From assembly GCA_001592805.2 (NCBI GenBank), contig CP051139.1, positions 1,550,001 through 1,614,000 of the forward strand: a stretch of 64,000 nt of DNA, given 5' to 3'. The translations under genes and the position numbers were made by a program. This document shows positions 47,336 to 57,850 of this stretch, in pieces. Within the stretch, counting starts at the first letter, position 1. Every line of letters begins with the position of its first letter. The notes under the pieces are model-generated. The model was given only the letters and a program-made list of their open reading frames with translations, had not been told where the DNA came from and did not search any database. The DNA is from Peltaster fructicola (lineage: Eukaryota > Ascomycota > Dothideomycetes).

Positions 47336-50300
47336 CTATCCTGGCCGTTTGATGATGTCGACGCTCAAGCTTGGCGTCTCGACAGTCTTGTTGTCCGGCA
47401 CTCCTTCATTACGTCTGCGCTCGAAGAAGCTGTGACATTCGCCCACGATGAGCGCCCATTCTGCCAGCGCTCGACCATTGTACTTAACTCGCCTCCTCGC
47501 GGCACCTCGAGGCTCGACCACAGCCATCACCAGTGGTGAATTGACCCTTTCAGACGTTGCAGCCAAGAACCTCTGTGCTGGTGCCGGCAGTCTTGGTGGA
47601 ACAAGACGCAGTGGTTTGGGTTCCTTGATGTTGACATTATATTCAATGGCGAACTTAAAGCTGAATGGACGATGCTTGCCATCGGTAGCTGCGGTTGGAG
47701 TCGAGCTACCAGACTTGAAGCTCAAGTCACCGGATGGACTCAGATCGTCCGTCGCTGATTGTGTGTGAGTGAGAGCAGCGTCCTTTGCTTGACCGAGCTC
47801 AGACAATTGAGTCGCTGAGCTACTGCCTTGAGAGCTCTTCCCGTTGCTTCCGCCCTTGCGAAAGAGTCCCCGAATGCCTGTTGGCGATACTGACTCACGT
47901 TCGAGGGCCTCCTCATGAATACGTGTCTCAAGCTCGGCAACACTAGCCAGGGTCGATAGCGTCGAGTGCTTGTTCTGTTTCGTTCGGGACTGGGGCGGTG
48001 GAGGCATCGGCGGATTGATGACATCGAAGGACGGGAACGAGCCAGCATTGATGTTGGTGTCAGTCCGGACGATGCGAAGTCTTCTATTAGGTGCTGGGTT
48101 GCTAGGGATCGCTTGAAGCTGCGCTATGCCGTCCACGTCGTCTTGTAACCAAAGGTAGTGTGACCATATTGTCTGCAGCCGCTCGAGCAAGGTATCCAGA
48201 ATCTCGAAATCTCCCGAGGAGGCATCGCCATCGAAACGAGCTACACGCCAGCATAGTAGCCGCATGTAGTATGCTCTGACCATTGGTGACCAATGATTAA
48301 ACCTGGAATAGAATACATTGGGGCTAAGCAGAAGTCCCATGCACAGGTCAGCCTTCCGAGTTTCGTCGCAAACAACTGTGTTCCAGACGGTGTAGAGGAA
48401 AGCGTAAAGCCGAATCTCGACAAGGATGTTTTCACTTGAGATCATCCTGCGACTTACGAGATGCCAGAACTCCGGGTTTATCAGGGTGCCAAGTCCAGTA
48501 CTCAACTGCTCATACTTGACCAGGATTACCAATGCTTCCTCCAACAGCTCCAACAAAGTGTAGCACGCTGTTGGATCATACACGCTGATGCCGGTGGTTG
48601 CTGCTTGTAAGAGGCCGTTGAACGTCTCAGCGAAGAGCTGTCTGGCAGCCGGATATGCTGCAGCTCGTTCTGAGAGGAAATCGCGAATGAGCATAATCAA
48701 TCTGTTCTCAGCCATTTGACGAGTAGCATTGATGGGAGGTAGTGGTAGGGTCGAAGCGATAGCATCTGGATCTGCCAGAACAGCATCCATTGCTTGCGAG
48801 AGAGCCAGTGCATCCTGTACTGCGTTCTTCCCAAGTTTGCGATGGATGGTAGCGTCGAGGTCTTTCAGGATCTGGGCGTGCACCAGCAGCATGCCAGGGA
48901 CACACATGCGCTCCTCCTTCGTCGATCCAGTATGCAAGAATTCTGAGACTAGGATATGGTAGTACTTCACAAAGACATAGAATAGGTCACTTTCGTGCCC
49001 AGTCCATCTCTCCAGCCAGTATCCCCACCACTGGATATTGGTAGTACCAGATGGCAGCGGTGGAGGTGTGCGCAGTTTCCGATTGAACTCGGCGAGTGTC
49101 GTGAACTTCAACTCGTGGAGACAAGGTGGGAACTGAGCCAGAATGTCGTCCGAAGTGCTGGATATGTTGACGAAGCGCTCCACTCCGTTCTCCTTGAGGA
49201 CTCTCCGTAGGGTCTCGGCATCCAGGTCCCATAGACGGACGAGGACATCGGCCATACCAGGGACGAACATGAAAGCATACGCGCAGGCTTTGCCACAAAA
49301 CGTCACCAGACTTGCTGAGGCGTTCTTCAGTGACATCTTGTCCACCACGAACGCCATCTGAGATCGCAGGTTCTGAACAAAGATGTTCTGGACGTTCTGC
49401 TGTACTGAATTCTGCAGGTGATCGGAGGTAGCTGAGCTCAGCGACGTGTGAGACTTGTTCTGTGTACCGCGTAGTCGGAGGTCTAGAGGACTGAAGGGAG
49501 AAGGATACAATCGCCACTCTGGTCGTTGCATAATGCCAGCAATGCCATCAAGGATGACGGGACGGTCTGTTCCAGATACTGACTGATTGTTTCGTCCGTG
49601 TAGCATTTCGATCAACCCGGTCCACCACTTATTAAGAATGTTCGCTCTGCGGTCAAGATCTTCTGATCTGAGTATGAAGGTCGAAGGATGGTCAGCATAC
49701 TTGCGTAGGAAAGGAACAAGCCCGTTGCGAATGACATTCGCTTTGAGCGCGACGGACTTTGAAGTGAACTTATTATAGTCAGCATCGAGAGTTCGGAAAA
49801 CGCTCCACAGCTCGTCTTTCTTCCGCGAGCCCCCTGAGACAGCTTGTGCATTGCCCATATGACCCAGTCGTGGTGAGAATGCTGTCCGGTCCTCAGGCAG
49901 TGTTGCGGTTGTGAAGGTTGTCAGTCGATCGGTCGAGAACGACTTGGGTATGGTTGGCACAATAGGTACAGTTTCGCTGCTGGGACTTCTCGAGAATATG
50001 CTGCTCAAGGGTCGTGTACCGCGGAAGATGCTCGATCGTCTCGACGTTGAGGGCCGTGACTCTTCTAGCTCGACAGATCGATCGTCCTGCTCCTCGATGG
50101 TGACAAACGATTCGCCTCGAGGCAAAGCAGATCGCCGTCTCGCAGTGTTTGCTCGTGGGATGTCGATGCCATCTTCAGCGTCTTTCTTGGAAGGAGACGG
50201 TGATCGAGAGTCTGGTGTTGTGGCAACAGAGTACCACGAACGACGTTGAAGCCTTTGTGATGCATTCGTGCTGACGGAGCTCCGTTGACGCGCTCTCGAC

Positions 50301-50767
50301 GCAGTGGATGTTGACTCATCCCGCTTGGCCTGAATGGCAGCATTCTCCAAGTCCAGGAACTGCTTCACTGTGATCTTCGGACTGCTGCATATCTCCAGTG
50401 CGAGTTCCTGCTGGGAGTTCCTCCTTGCGTATAGTCCAGTGTCATGCTCTTCCGGAGTTGTCCAACCGGACGATGGCTCTGAGAATGGCTCACCGCTATG
50501 CTCTGGTACCACAACCAGATCCTCTTCAGAGAAGCTGCCTTTCGTCGTGAAGACGTTATGCCTTGTGATATACTGCTCTTTCACTGAGGTCGGCAGGTAT
50601 GTGTATGAGGCTGAACGCTGAAAGTCCGCAGGATGAAGAGGCGAGACTGGTGATGGTATGTGGTCGTTCGACGAGGAAGTGCCTTGTTTGTGTACGGGCG
50701 AGACGTTAGTCAACAAGGATGGTCGCGAGCGCTGAGTCGTGAGGGTTTCCGTTAATGCTGAAACCAT
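47336..50767 (-). CDS. DUF1765 / UPF0592 family protein
   Basis: A single 1,143-residue exon from ATG 50767 (MVSALTETLTTQ). The first roughly 330 residues are disordered and Ser/Arg-rich. From about 330 a helical region begins with WSVFRTLDADYNKF, KSVALKANVIRNGLVPFLR and ILNKWWTGLIEMLHGR, which I associate with the fungal DUF1765 family (UPF0592 proteins). Continuing blocks include WWGYWLERWTGHESDLFYVF, FNHWSPMVRAYYMRLLCWRV and CMGLLLSPNVFYSRFNHW. The C-terminal roughly 250 residues are again Ser-rich, ending in a basic segment. No catalytic motif or signal peptide is seen, and the hydrophobic stretches look like solenoid helices rather than clear membrane spans. Function unknown. Confidence 0.8.
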   Translation of the reverse strand: MVSALTETLTTQRSRPSLLTNVSPVHKQGTSSSNDHIPSPVSPLHPADFQRSASYTYLPTSVKEQYITRHNVFTTKGSFSEEDLVVVPEHSGEPFSEPSSGWTTPEEHDTGLYARRNSQQELALEICSSPKITVKQFLDLENAAIQAKRDESTSTASRARQRSSVSTNASQRLQRRSWYSVATTPDSRSPSPSKKDAEDGIDIPRANTARRRSALPRGESFVTIEEQDDRSVELEESRPSTSRRSSIFRGTRPLSSIFSRSPSSETVPIVPTIPKSFSTDRLTTFTTATLPEDRTAFSPRLGHMGNAQAVSGGSRKKDELWSVFRTLDADYNKFTSKSVALKANVIRNGLVPFLRKYADHPSTFILRSEDLDRRANILNKWWTGLIEMLHGRNNQSVSGTDRPVILDGIAGIMQRPEWRLYPSPFSPLDLRLRGTQNKSHTSLSSATSDHLQNSVQQNVQNIFVQNLRSQMAFVVDKMSLKNASASLVTFCGKACAYAFMFVPGMADVLVRLWDLDAETLRRVLKENGVERFVNISSTSDDILAQFPPCLHELKFTTLAEFNRKLRTPPPLPSGTTNIQWWGYWLERWTGHESDLFYVFVKYYHILVSEFLHTGSTKEERMCVPGMLLVHAQILKDLDATIHRKLGKNAVQDALALSQAMDAVLADPDAIASTLPLPPINATRQMAENRLIMLIRDFLSERAAAYPAARQLFAETFNGLLQAATTGISVYDPTACYTLLELLEEALVILVKYEQLSTGLGTLINPEFWHLVSRRMISSENILVEIRLYAFLYTVWNTVVCDETRKADLCMGLLLSPNVFYSRFNHWSPMVRAYYMRLLCWRVARFDGDASSGDFEILDTLLERLQTIWSHYLWLQDDVDGIAQLQAIPSNPAPNRRLRIVRTDTNINAGSFPSFDVINPPMPPPPQSRTKQNKHSTLSTLASVAELETRIHEEALERESVSPTGIRGLFRKGGSNGKSSQGSSSATQLSELGQAKDAALTHTQSATDDLSPSGDLSFKSGSSTPTAATDGKHRPFSFKFAIEYNVNIKEPKPLRLVPPRLPAPAQRFLAATSERVNSPLVMAVVEPRGAARRRVKYNGRALAEWALIVGECHSFFERRRNEGVPDNKTVETPSLSVDIIKRPG

Positions 50768-52207
50768 TGTAATAGAGGAGGCTCCTGACAGAGCCTATTG
50801 AACGCCGGGGATATACTCCGATGCGTGTTACAGCAGAGGCTGTATCGATCATGTCGAAGACATCATGATGATGAGGGAACACGGGTATGAATCAGTACCT
50901 CAACACCCGTAGACGGTGCATGCAAGTGGGATGAGAGACTTCGTGACTGTCTGCTGGTACTGAAGGTGTGGTCACGGGCCAGCCGAGACGAACGAATGAA
51001 ACGATGAGGCTGGGTAGGAGGATAAGGTGCAGCTGGAGGTGCAGCTGTAGGAGAAGCAATCGCGAAACGCAGTGGTCAAGCAAAGGGAGGCATCATACCT
51101 GTCCGGCCTCTGTGTGGAGGGCCGATGGTGTATGGCTGAGCGCAGATATACTCTTGAGACGCGAGAAAGTGTATCATCAAAGCCTTCTGGCGATTGCAAA
51201 CAAAGTTGCAGGGTGTGCCGGACATTGTTGAGCTTGTAATATTGCAGCATAGCGCCAGCGAAGTGCAAAATCGCCGTCTTGTATAGGCGGATGTTTATTT
51301 GCCTATCAGAAGCTCGCGCCTTGCTTGCGATTCGACCGCCTATTTTTGGCGCGCCTTTTCCCCTTGGCAACCTTGTTCGTCTGGGGTCTGTTCTCTCACC
51401 TCAACGCAATCTCAAAGCCTTTGCTTGACAACTGACGTCGGAGTTTGTGTCACCTCACCGACTGACTCAGTACATCAGTTGCTACCGAGGACTCGCGTGC
51501 TGCTGGTTGTAGAGATGGGCTGCATACATCATGCAGCCTGTCGTGTTCAGCAATGACGCGTCGCTTTCTTGCCCATCTGATGATCTGCAGAATGTAAGGT
51601 TGACGATGGCGCTGACCCGTGTGCAGATTGATTTTAAGTTCAAGGTCGTCCGAGCAGGCATCAACATGGTCTACGGAGCATTTCAGATCTGGAATCATAT
51701 GGTCACTCGTCTTCGATACGACGACGTTACGCTGCGTCAAGATGCTCTAGGCGTATCACCAGCTATATCTTGTGCTGATAGCGATATGCTCGTAGCACTC
51801 GATCCTTTCGACTTCACGCCACGTTCAGTCAACGGCACCCCAGTCACCGTCCGGTCGATCAAGATCCGCAGAACCGCATAGCGCTACGGATTCCTCTGGA
51901 CGATCAGTCTACGAGACTGCCTTTGTTGGAAACAGCACGACAAGCTTTCTGTGCCACTCTTGTTGTATGTCTCAGTATGGTGTTATCCGTGGTCCAAAAC
52001 CACCTATCTCGGACCAACCTTACTCCTCGGCAGTCGCACAACGTGTAGGAGTTGTATCTCATGCGCTCGCCTGCAAGGAGACTCATCGGGTAGCACACAA
52101 CTTGCATCTCAGCGTGGTTTTTCTCCGAAACCCTGCAGCCATGATTGCGCGTCTGCTTGGCTTGACCGTATTCGAAATTGATAGAGTCCCTGCTCGCAGG
52201 TTGTCGT
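50768..52207. other. Large intergenic region with possible orphan coding sequence
   Basis: 1.44 kb between the DUF1765 start and the PAQR stop, both minus strand. The first part should be the DUF1765 promoter. On the plus strand a 116-codon frame (51531-51881) is followed by a second frame open from about 51800 to 52284 that overlaps the PAQR last exon antisense. They could be exons of one gene, but no splice junction or family supports this. Confidence 0.3.
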
Positions 52208-53274
52208 TCAAGAGAGGCCCAGGAGACTTAATGGCAGCTGACCTGCGTCTTGACGTGCAAAATGCTCGTTGTCGAATGCTTTGAGCAGACCTACAAGATG
52301 TGATGCTGCTGCTAGTACCACCAATACGTGGAAGATCTGGTGTGAACTGCCCCAGATGTCGAAGGATCCGGGCCGCCATCGCTCTGGCACTCGAGACTAT
52401 ACTGTCAGCGAAGCTGTGGTACACCGCCGGTGTGCTTACAGCATAGATGACTGCGCCGACAACGTAGAGGACTCCCTGCAGAACGAGCCATGATAGGCCG
52501 ATCTGACGTTCCATTCGTTGCATTCCATAGTTACTAATGCCGTGGATTACAGGAAAGACAGCACTTAGGCCCATCGCCACGAACATGAATGCTCGGAATG
52601 GTCGCCAATCAGGCGTGCGGAACTTGGGATACAAGACGACTGTCAAGGTGCCAAGTGCGATGCTTGTGATCTGGCGAGTATTAGGTAAGCTCCTTTATAT
52701 CTGTAGTCACTCACCATTGTCCAGTATGTTCGGATAAGGTCAGGTCTTGCACTGAAGCCATAATAGATCGATGGTATCTTCTGCAGTCAGCACGCAGGAT
52801 CGTTCAGTAGTCCTCACCTACGAAGCTTCCCCATATCAGAAAGACAATGCCAATGTAGTCGAGCTTGTTGCCAAACTTCGCAACGTGCTCGGAGTGATTG
52901 GCGATGGTATGATATGTAGCTGACATACCTAAGCAGAGTACAGCACCCAGGAAGTAGCAGGAGAAGACCACAACATCCTCGGTGGTAGCGTAGTCGAATC
53001 TAGGTCGAATGCTTGAGTAGAGGACTGTACCAGCAACTGCTGCTAGGATGGCTCCAACCAGATGTGTATAGATGTTCACACTCTCATTGTGAAGGTAGCC
53101 CAGCGATGCCACAGACTTCCTGTATGAGTTTGATGTCGGACGATAACCTGTCTTGATGTACTGATTGTCCTGTTGCCAAAGCTCTAGGTCATGCCACAGC
53201 ACCGTCACTATCTGCTTTGCTTTCTGCTCGATCTTTTGTGCAACCTCGCCGGCTTTCTCCACCTCAGCTTGCAT
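52208..53274 (-). CDS. PAQR/hemolysin III-family membrane receptor (Izh-like)
   Basis: A seven-transmembrane protein of the adiponectin-receptor/Izh family, implicated in lipid and zinc homeostasis. Four exons, 53274..52822, 52777..52715, 52670..52440 and 52396..52208; introns 44, 44 and 43 bp; 311 residues. After splicing the conserved metal-site pieces fall in order: [12 protein letters not shown] (His about 122), [15 protein letters not shown] joined to IPSIYYGF, and [17 protein letters not shown] (His about 268 and 272). The N-terminal soluble part includes [13 protein letters not shown] and [15 protein letters not shown], the usual entry to TM1. The 63-bp second exon is needed for a continuous TM3-TM4 region. 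The extreme C-terminus (after FDNEH) is short and not conserved as far as I know. ER or plasma membrane location is inferred. Confidence 0.88.
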
Positions 53275-53619
53275 TGCTATGGCTGATGCAACACTTAAGT
53301 CTTGCGATGGTCTTTCAATGCGCAGCTAGGATTGGGTCGAGGTGAGGGAGCTACGCAGACAAATGCTAGATGTCGTGTGTTGGGAGTGAAGTGCTGCTTG
53401 GGCAATTGATGATGATGCAACCGGACTGAAGTTGACTTTTGCCAATGCTCTCGAAGAGCAACATCCTTGCAGAGCCGCTATCAGCTACATACACTGGACA
53501 GAGTGATACAAGCTCGTCGTCACCATTGTTGTAGAAGTTATCAATTCCCAAGAGATGCTGACTCTACTACATCACCGCCACACGCCTGCATGATGCAGGT
53601 ATCGAATATCAAATCTCGA
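53275..53619. other. Intergenic, PAQR promoter
   Basis: 345 bp between two minus-strand genes; it should contain the PAQR promoter and the 3'UTR of the tubby-like gene. Nothing else is seen. Confidence 0.4.
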
Positions 53620-54281
53620 TTATGCACCAGCTGCTGAAATGGCACCAACTCTGCCAGCATCGTGCTGCCTTCGACTCTTCTCTTCGATAGCGAGTATGGA
53701 TGTGATAGCCTGCAACTCGAGGTCCTGACCAAGCTCAACAAAAAAGTCCATGTGAGCAACATCACTTCCACCATAGAAGCTGTCTTTAATGTAGGTCGCG
53801 AGTACCCGGTCATGGTCTGCACTATCCACCAGCTTGAAGTCATCATTGGAGTAGCGACTGGCGCCCAATTCTGGGTACATGGTCAGCGGTGACTGACAGC
53901 AATGTGATGGAACACACCCTTTCTATGCGTCCTTCGCCATTCATACACACGACCTGTGCCCACGCTTTGGAAGCCCCAGGATCCTTTAGATAGTGAAGTA
54001 CGTTCCAAACGAGAACACCTCTCTGGCGCAGCACTGCTAGGGTCTCCCATCACAATGTCTATACCTGTCGAGAGCCCAGGGAATCTCGCGCCGGCCACAA
54101 CGGTGCCTTGTGGTGACCCTGTATGAAGGTTGAGTATGGGCGACTTGAACATTTTGCTCCTCAGCTCTGCCCAAACAATAGATTGGCCATTGTGTCGAAG
54201 TTCAAGCTTCCTGTAGGTCAATGTACTTGTCCTGACGACATCATATCGTTTAGACGATGTCGCTGGCTGTACTGCATTCAT
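53620..54281 (-). CDS. Tubby-C-terminal-like (LURP1-like) small fungal protein
   Basis: Exons 54281..53918 and 53870..53620 with a 47-bp intron (GTGTGT...CCAG), 204 residues. The split codon gives RTHRKELGASRYSNDDF without a frame break, which supports the gene. The protein is beta-rich: YRKLELRHNGQSIVWAEL, SPILNLHTGS, TVVAGARFPG, WGFQSVGTGRVYEWRRTH, FKLVDSADHDRVLATYI, then a C-terminal helix (DLELQAITSILAIEEKSRR). This pattern (strand-rich barrel, a W.RTH-like loop, a final helix) resembles fungal proteins of the tubby C-terminal-like/LURP1 fold. That call is by general likeness only. The start could lie further upstream if there is another exon. No signal peptide. Role unknown. Confidence 0.62.
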
Positions 54282-54756
54282 GATCTTATGATCTGCTGGC
54301 CCACTGCTATCCTAAGACACGGCCGTATGACGAAGCCAGTGATATTGTGTAAGCACTCACAACGCGAGCATGGTACTTATTGCTCGACCGCCAGCAGCAA
54401 GCGGACTCGTAGTGCAGTCCCATTACATCATGCGCAGTCGTGGTGTGAGTGTACAGCAGAGGCTGAGATGTCGATCGCTTCCCCTGTTGTAGCCCAGGCA
54501 ATGCTTCTCGCCAGCTACTACGATGCACCATAGGTGAACTCATGTATTGACTCAGCCGCACGCGTTACTGTATCGCACTTAACTCTAAGCTCAAATCAAT
54601 CACAGGCAGTGTTCGTGAGTGCATATACAATGTCGAAAGAGATATATTGTCGAATACTGTTTTGAGACGGATGACTAAGCACGGGCTACTGATGAGTACC
54701 TTCACTGTTTGGAGCATCGCCTGGAGACATCCTCCTATGACGTTCTAAATGCCACC
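54282..54756. promoter_or_regulatory. Divergent promoter region
   Basis: 475 bp between the tubby-like gene (minus) and the CSN8/PSMD8-like gene (plus). A minus-strand frame at 54307-54561 could be an unrecognised upstream exon, but it shows no family features. Confidence 0.4.
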
Positions 54757-55746
54757 ATGGATCGCTCAGTGCACAGCCGTGGCCGTGACCGAAGCGCTCA
54801 ATACAAAGCAGACTCATCTAACCGACCTCAGCCTCGCCGAGGACCATCTGGAGCATGGACACGACTCAAGCCTGTCATCATTGATCCACTCGACACATAC
54901 GGTCTGCCATCTAAGGGCGAGCAGAAGTACGAGCCATTAGTCGTCGACATCATGTGTTGACGCGACAATAGGCTTCACGATTACGCCAATCAGGAAGCCT
55001 ACTATACGGTCATCGTGGAGCGGTACATGAAGTTCTGCGCTTCGACCGAAGGCGGCGAGCAATTAGAAGACGCCTTCGCCTCACTATCGCTGTCTGTGCA
55101 GCAAGGACAAACTCAGCGACCAGCTGTACAGCATCGAGCGTCGGCCACGGACAGACCAAATGACTTGCCGAACATACAGATGGCCATGAGGAAGCTGCGA
55201 GAAGGTATACTAGGCTCACGGCGTCGCGACAAGTTCGCACAGCGAGCCTACATCTTCATCATCCATGCGAGCATCTTGACAAGGCAGTGGGAGTCCTATC
55301 AACCAGCTTTGCTACACTTGCTGTATCGCATACATCCTCATACGTCACTCTCGCCGTCTGAGCTCCAGGAATTTGTCGGCTATCACATCCTCGATCTTGC
55401 CTGTCGCCAGAACGATATCATGGAAGCCATTGCTGTGAAGCAACATTTCCACCACAAGGCTGTGCGAACATCTCGGGTCCTTAGTAGCTTGATACATGAC
55501 GACTGGCTCAAGTTCTGGCGTGTGAGAAGCGCTGTAGACGGATATCAGCGAGCTCTCATGCAGTTTGCTGATGCTCGAGTTCGAATGCATGCTTTGAAGT
55601 GCATTGGCCGCAGCTATCTGAGCGTAGATCGTGCGTACATCGAACGCTGCACTGACCTCGAATGGGCTGGTCTGGTGAAAGAAGGTGTTGGATGGCAGCT
55701 GCAGGAGAATGGCATTGTGATTGTTAGAAAGCCAAAGGCAAAGTGA
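54757..55746 (+). CDS. CSN8/PSMD8/eIF3k-like (PCI-type) fungal protein
   Basis: Exons 54757..54926 and 54972..55746, 314 residues. The 45-bp intron (GTACGA...ATAG with TTGAC) removes an in-frame TGA and gives GLPSKGEQKLHDYANQEAYY, which fits the family better than other splices. ATG 54757 sits in a good context (GCCACCATGG). The basic Arg/Gly/Ser-rich N-terminus (GRDRSAQYKADSS, RRGPSGAWTRLKP) may bind RNA. The helical body (MAMRKLREGILGS, FAQRAYIFIIHASILT, VGYHILDLACRQND) ends in a winged-helix-like tail (ALKCIGRSYLSVDRAYIERC, GWQLQENGIVIVRKPK). I associate this with fungal proteins in the CSN8/PSMD8/EIF3K domain family. Which complex it serves is unknown. The stop is 2 bp from the stop of the convergent gene. 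Confidence 0.7.
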
Positions 55747-55748
55747 GC

Positions 55749-57474
55749 TCAGTCCAACGAACGGCTGTCGGACCTGAGTGGTGAGTGTCCTCCTGCGGAA
55801 GTTCGTCTATTGTTGCGGCTCCTTCGCTGACGGATAGCCGCAGGTCGCATCACATAGTCCCTGGTCTCTCGATCATAGTCGAGCAACTCCTTCTCCATGC
55901 CCCATAACGGCGCTTCTGGCATGACTCTGGTGGACACATCCTTTTGTCGAGTTCTGAGCTTCCAGTATATGTTTGGACGACCGCGTCCATCAGGAGGCTG
56001 CTCGATATTGAGCTTCCAGTCCTGCAATGCTTTACAGTCGTATACGCCACGATCACTGATACCGGGACCTCCAAGCTTCAGCCTAGCTCGAACCGAAGCA
56101 TGCACATACTCATGGGTATCCATGAGCGGATCTCGTGTCTCCCGCCCGGTGTCATGATCGATGGCACAATATCGTCCTGGCGTCCGGATGGCAGATCCTC
56201 CTAGAGCATAGAACCCGGCCATACCATCGAAGATCTTGCCAAAAGACCAAGGTCGAATCTTCTGATCGTTCCGCTCATAGTAGGTGTCATTCATTTCCAT
56301 CTCGTCGAGAATGTAGTCGGGATTGAAGTCCAGAAATGGACTGCACTGAGACATCATCCAGGCCAATGTGATATTCGCGATTTGCTGATCATCATACCCA
56401 CCGCCCACGTTCGAGTGAGCACCTGGAAACCATACCTGTCGGAGGGTAGATGTGTTGTCGGGATGCTTTTCCCAAAGCGTAGGCTGGAAAGCATATCGTC
56501 TCTCGTCCAAGGCCAACGCTTGGAAAGCATTCTCGACACAATCACTCAAGCTCGTGTCGTAGAAGGAGAGCTCCCTCGATGCTGAAGACTGCAGACCAAC
56601 TCTTCGCAGCCACCCTATCTTCGGCGTACCGAGCGCTCCGACAGTATCGAAAACGCCAACGACTTTGATGTTGATACCAAGCCGTGTGAGATGCAGTCGC
56701 TCGAGCTCTCGTCCATATGACCGACCTGTGTAATCGATCTTGTTGTGAAAAGGCACATCTGGATGCTTAGGCCTGTAGTGCTCATCATGTTGGTGCTGAA
56801 TGTCGCGGAAGACCTCTGCCAGGTACGGAAGTCCTTCTTTCGTGAGCAGTCCTATGTTGTCGATCAAGCCTGCTATGCTACGAGCTGTGAAGGCTCCCCG
56901 CGAGAACCCAAAGATGAAGATCTCGTCGCCAGGGTGGTAGTTCGTGGCTATGTATGTGTAGCCTTCTCGCACGATCTCTGCTAGGCCAGCGCCAGACGCT
57001 CCGCCATATATCCTGTCAACTATGGTCATCAGAAAGCCGCATGCCGTACCTGACAGCTGTACTCACCTACACCACCACTTGCACCTACTCCAAAGTGACT
57101 GTAAGAATAGTGAGCATAATTCTTCGTCGGGAGGATCTCGAGCATACTAGTAGACAACCTGAGGGATGCCATCTGAGCTTTGAGGTCTCACGGCTCGCGA
57201 AAGGCGTGTGACATTGCTAGGTATCGAGAGAGCGCCCTGATGACGAATCAGCTTGTGATCTCACGAGCATCAATATAATCCAACGTACCTTGAGACTGCC
57301 CGAGTCGGAGTTCAGCCAGGAGCCTAGTGATGTTAGTGATAGCAGACGATGGGAAGCGTACGGACCATCCTCACACAAGACGAGTCTCTTCGATGGCCTT
57401 GGTCGTGGACCGGGTCCTCGAGATTGTGTTCGCGTAAGAGCGGAATGGCCGTTCACAGGGGGCGGACGCGACAT
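55749..57474 (-). CDS. DUF2235 alpha/beta-hydrolase-like protein
   Basis: Five exons: 57474..57366, 57323..57289, 57236..57148, 57098..57067, 57019..55749; introns 42, 52, 49 and 47 bp; 511 residues. Splicing assembles the standard N-terminus: KRLVLCEDGSWLNSDSGSLK, then SNVTRLSRAVRP, SSDGIPQVVYYHFGVGASGG and VVDRIYGGASGAGLAE. The nucleophile elbow is FGFSRGAFTARS (about residue 125). Further conserved parts are VVGVFDTVGALGTP and VWFPGAHSNVGGGYDD, giving Asp and His of the catalytic triad. This is the fungal DUF2235 family, related to bacterial type VI phospholipase effectors (Tle1) by fold. Substrate is unknown in fungi. Exons 2 and 4 are only 35 and 32 bp, so automated prediction may miss them. 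The Pro/Arg-rich N-terminus carries no signal peptide. Confidence 0.9.
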
Positions 57475-57850
57475 TTATAGACTCCTTGTTGACGCGGGAA
57501 TGTAGTTGAAGGCTTCTTGCTGAGATATTGTATGTCGTCGCCAAGCCAGTGTTGCACGCGCCGGGCTCTTGAAATACATAGAGGTATAAGAGGCTGCCGG
57601 ACGCGTGCAATCAGAGCATGCATTTGTGCAGTAAATGTTGGCTGCTTGACGGAGTATACGCGCATGTGTTAAAATTTGGCGAATGCACGCTCTGAATTGC
57701 ATGCGCCACTATTGCAAGCCACGGCGAACGCCTATTGATTACGGGCAGCACAAGACGAGGAATCAAATCATACAATCATACAATAGCAATATGGGTATCT
57801 CGCTGAAAATGAAGTAATGCATGCGCGGAGTCGATGTCGATCGAGCGTTA
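57475..57850. other. Intergenic, DUF2235 promoter
   Basis: 376 bp between two minus-strand genes; the DUF2235 promoter is expected here. No separate gene or repeat is seen. Confidence 0.4.

Noticed and set aside
57140-57240. Apparent frameshift in DUF2235 exon 3
   Set aside because: It came from a one-base misreading of mine; checked against the open frame on the other strand, the exon reads through in frame.
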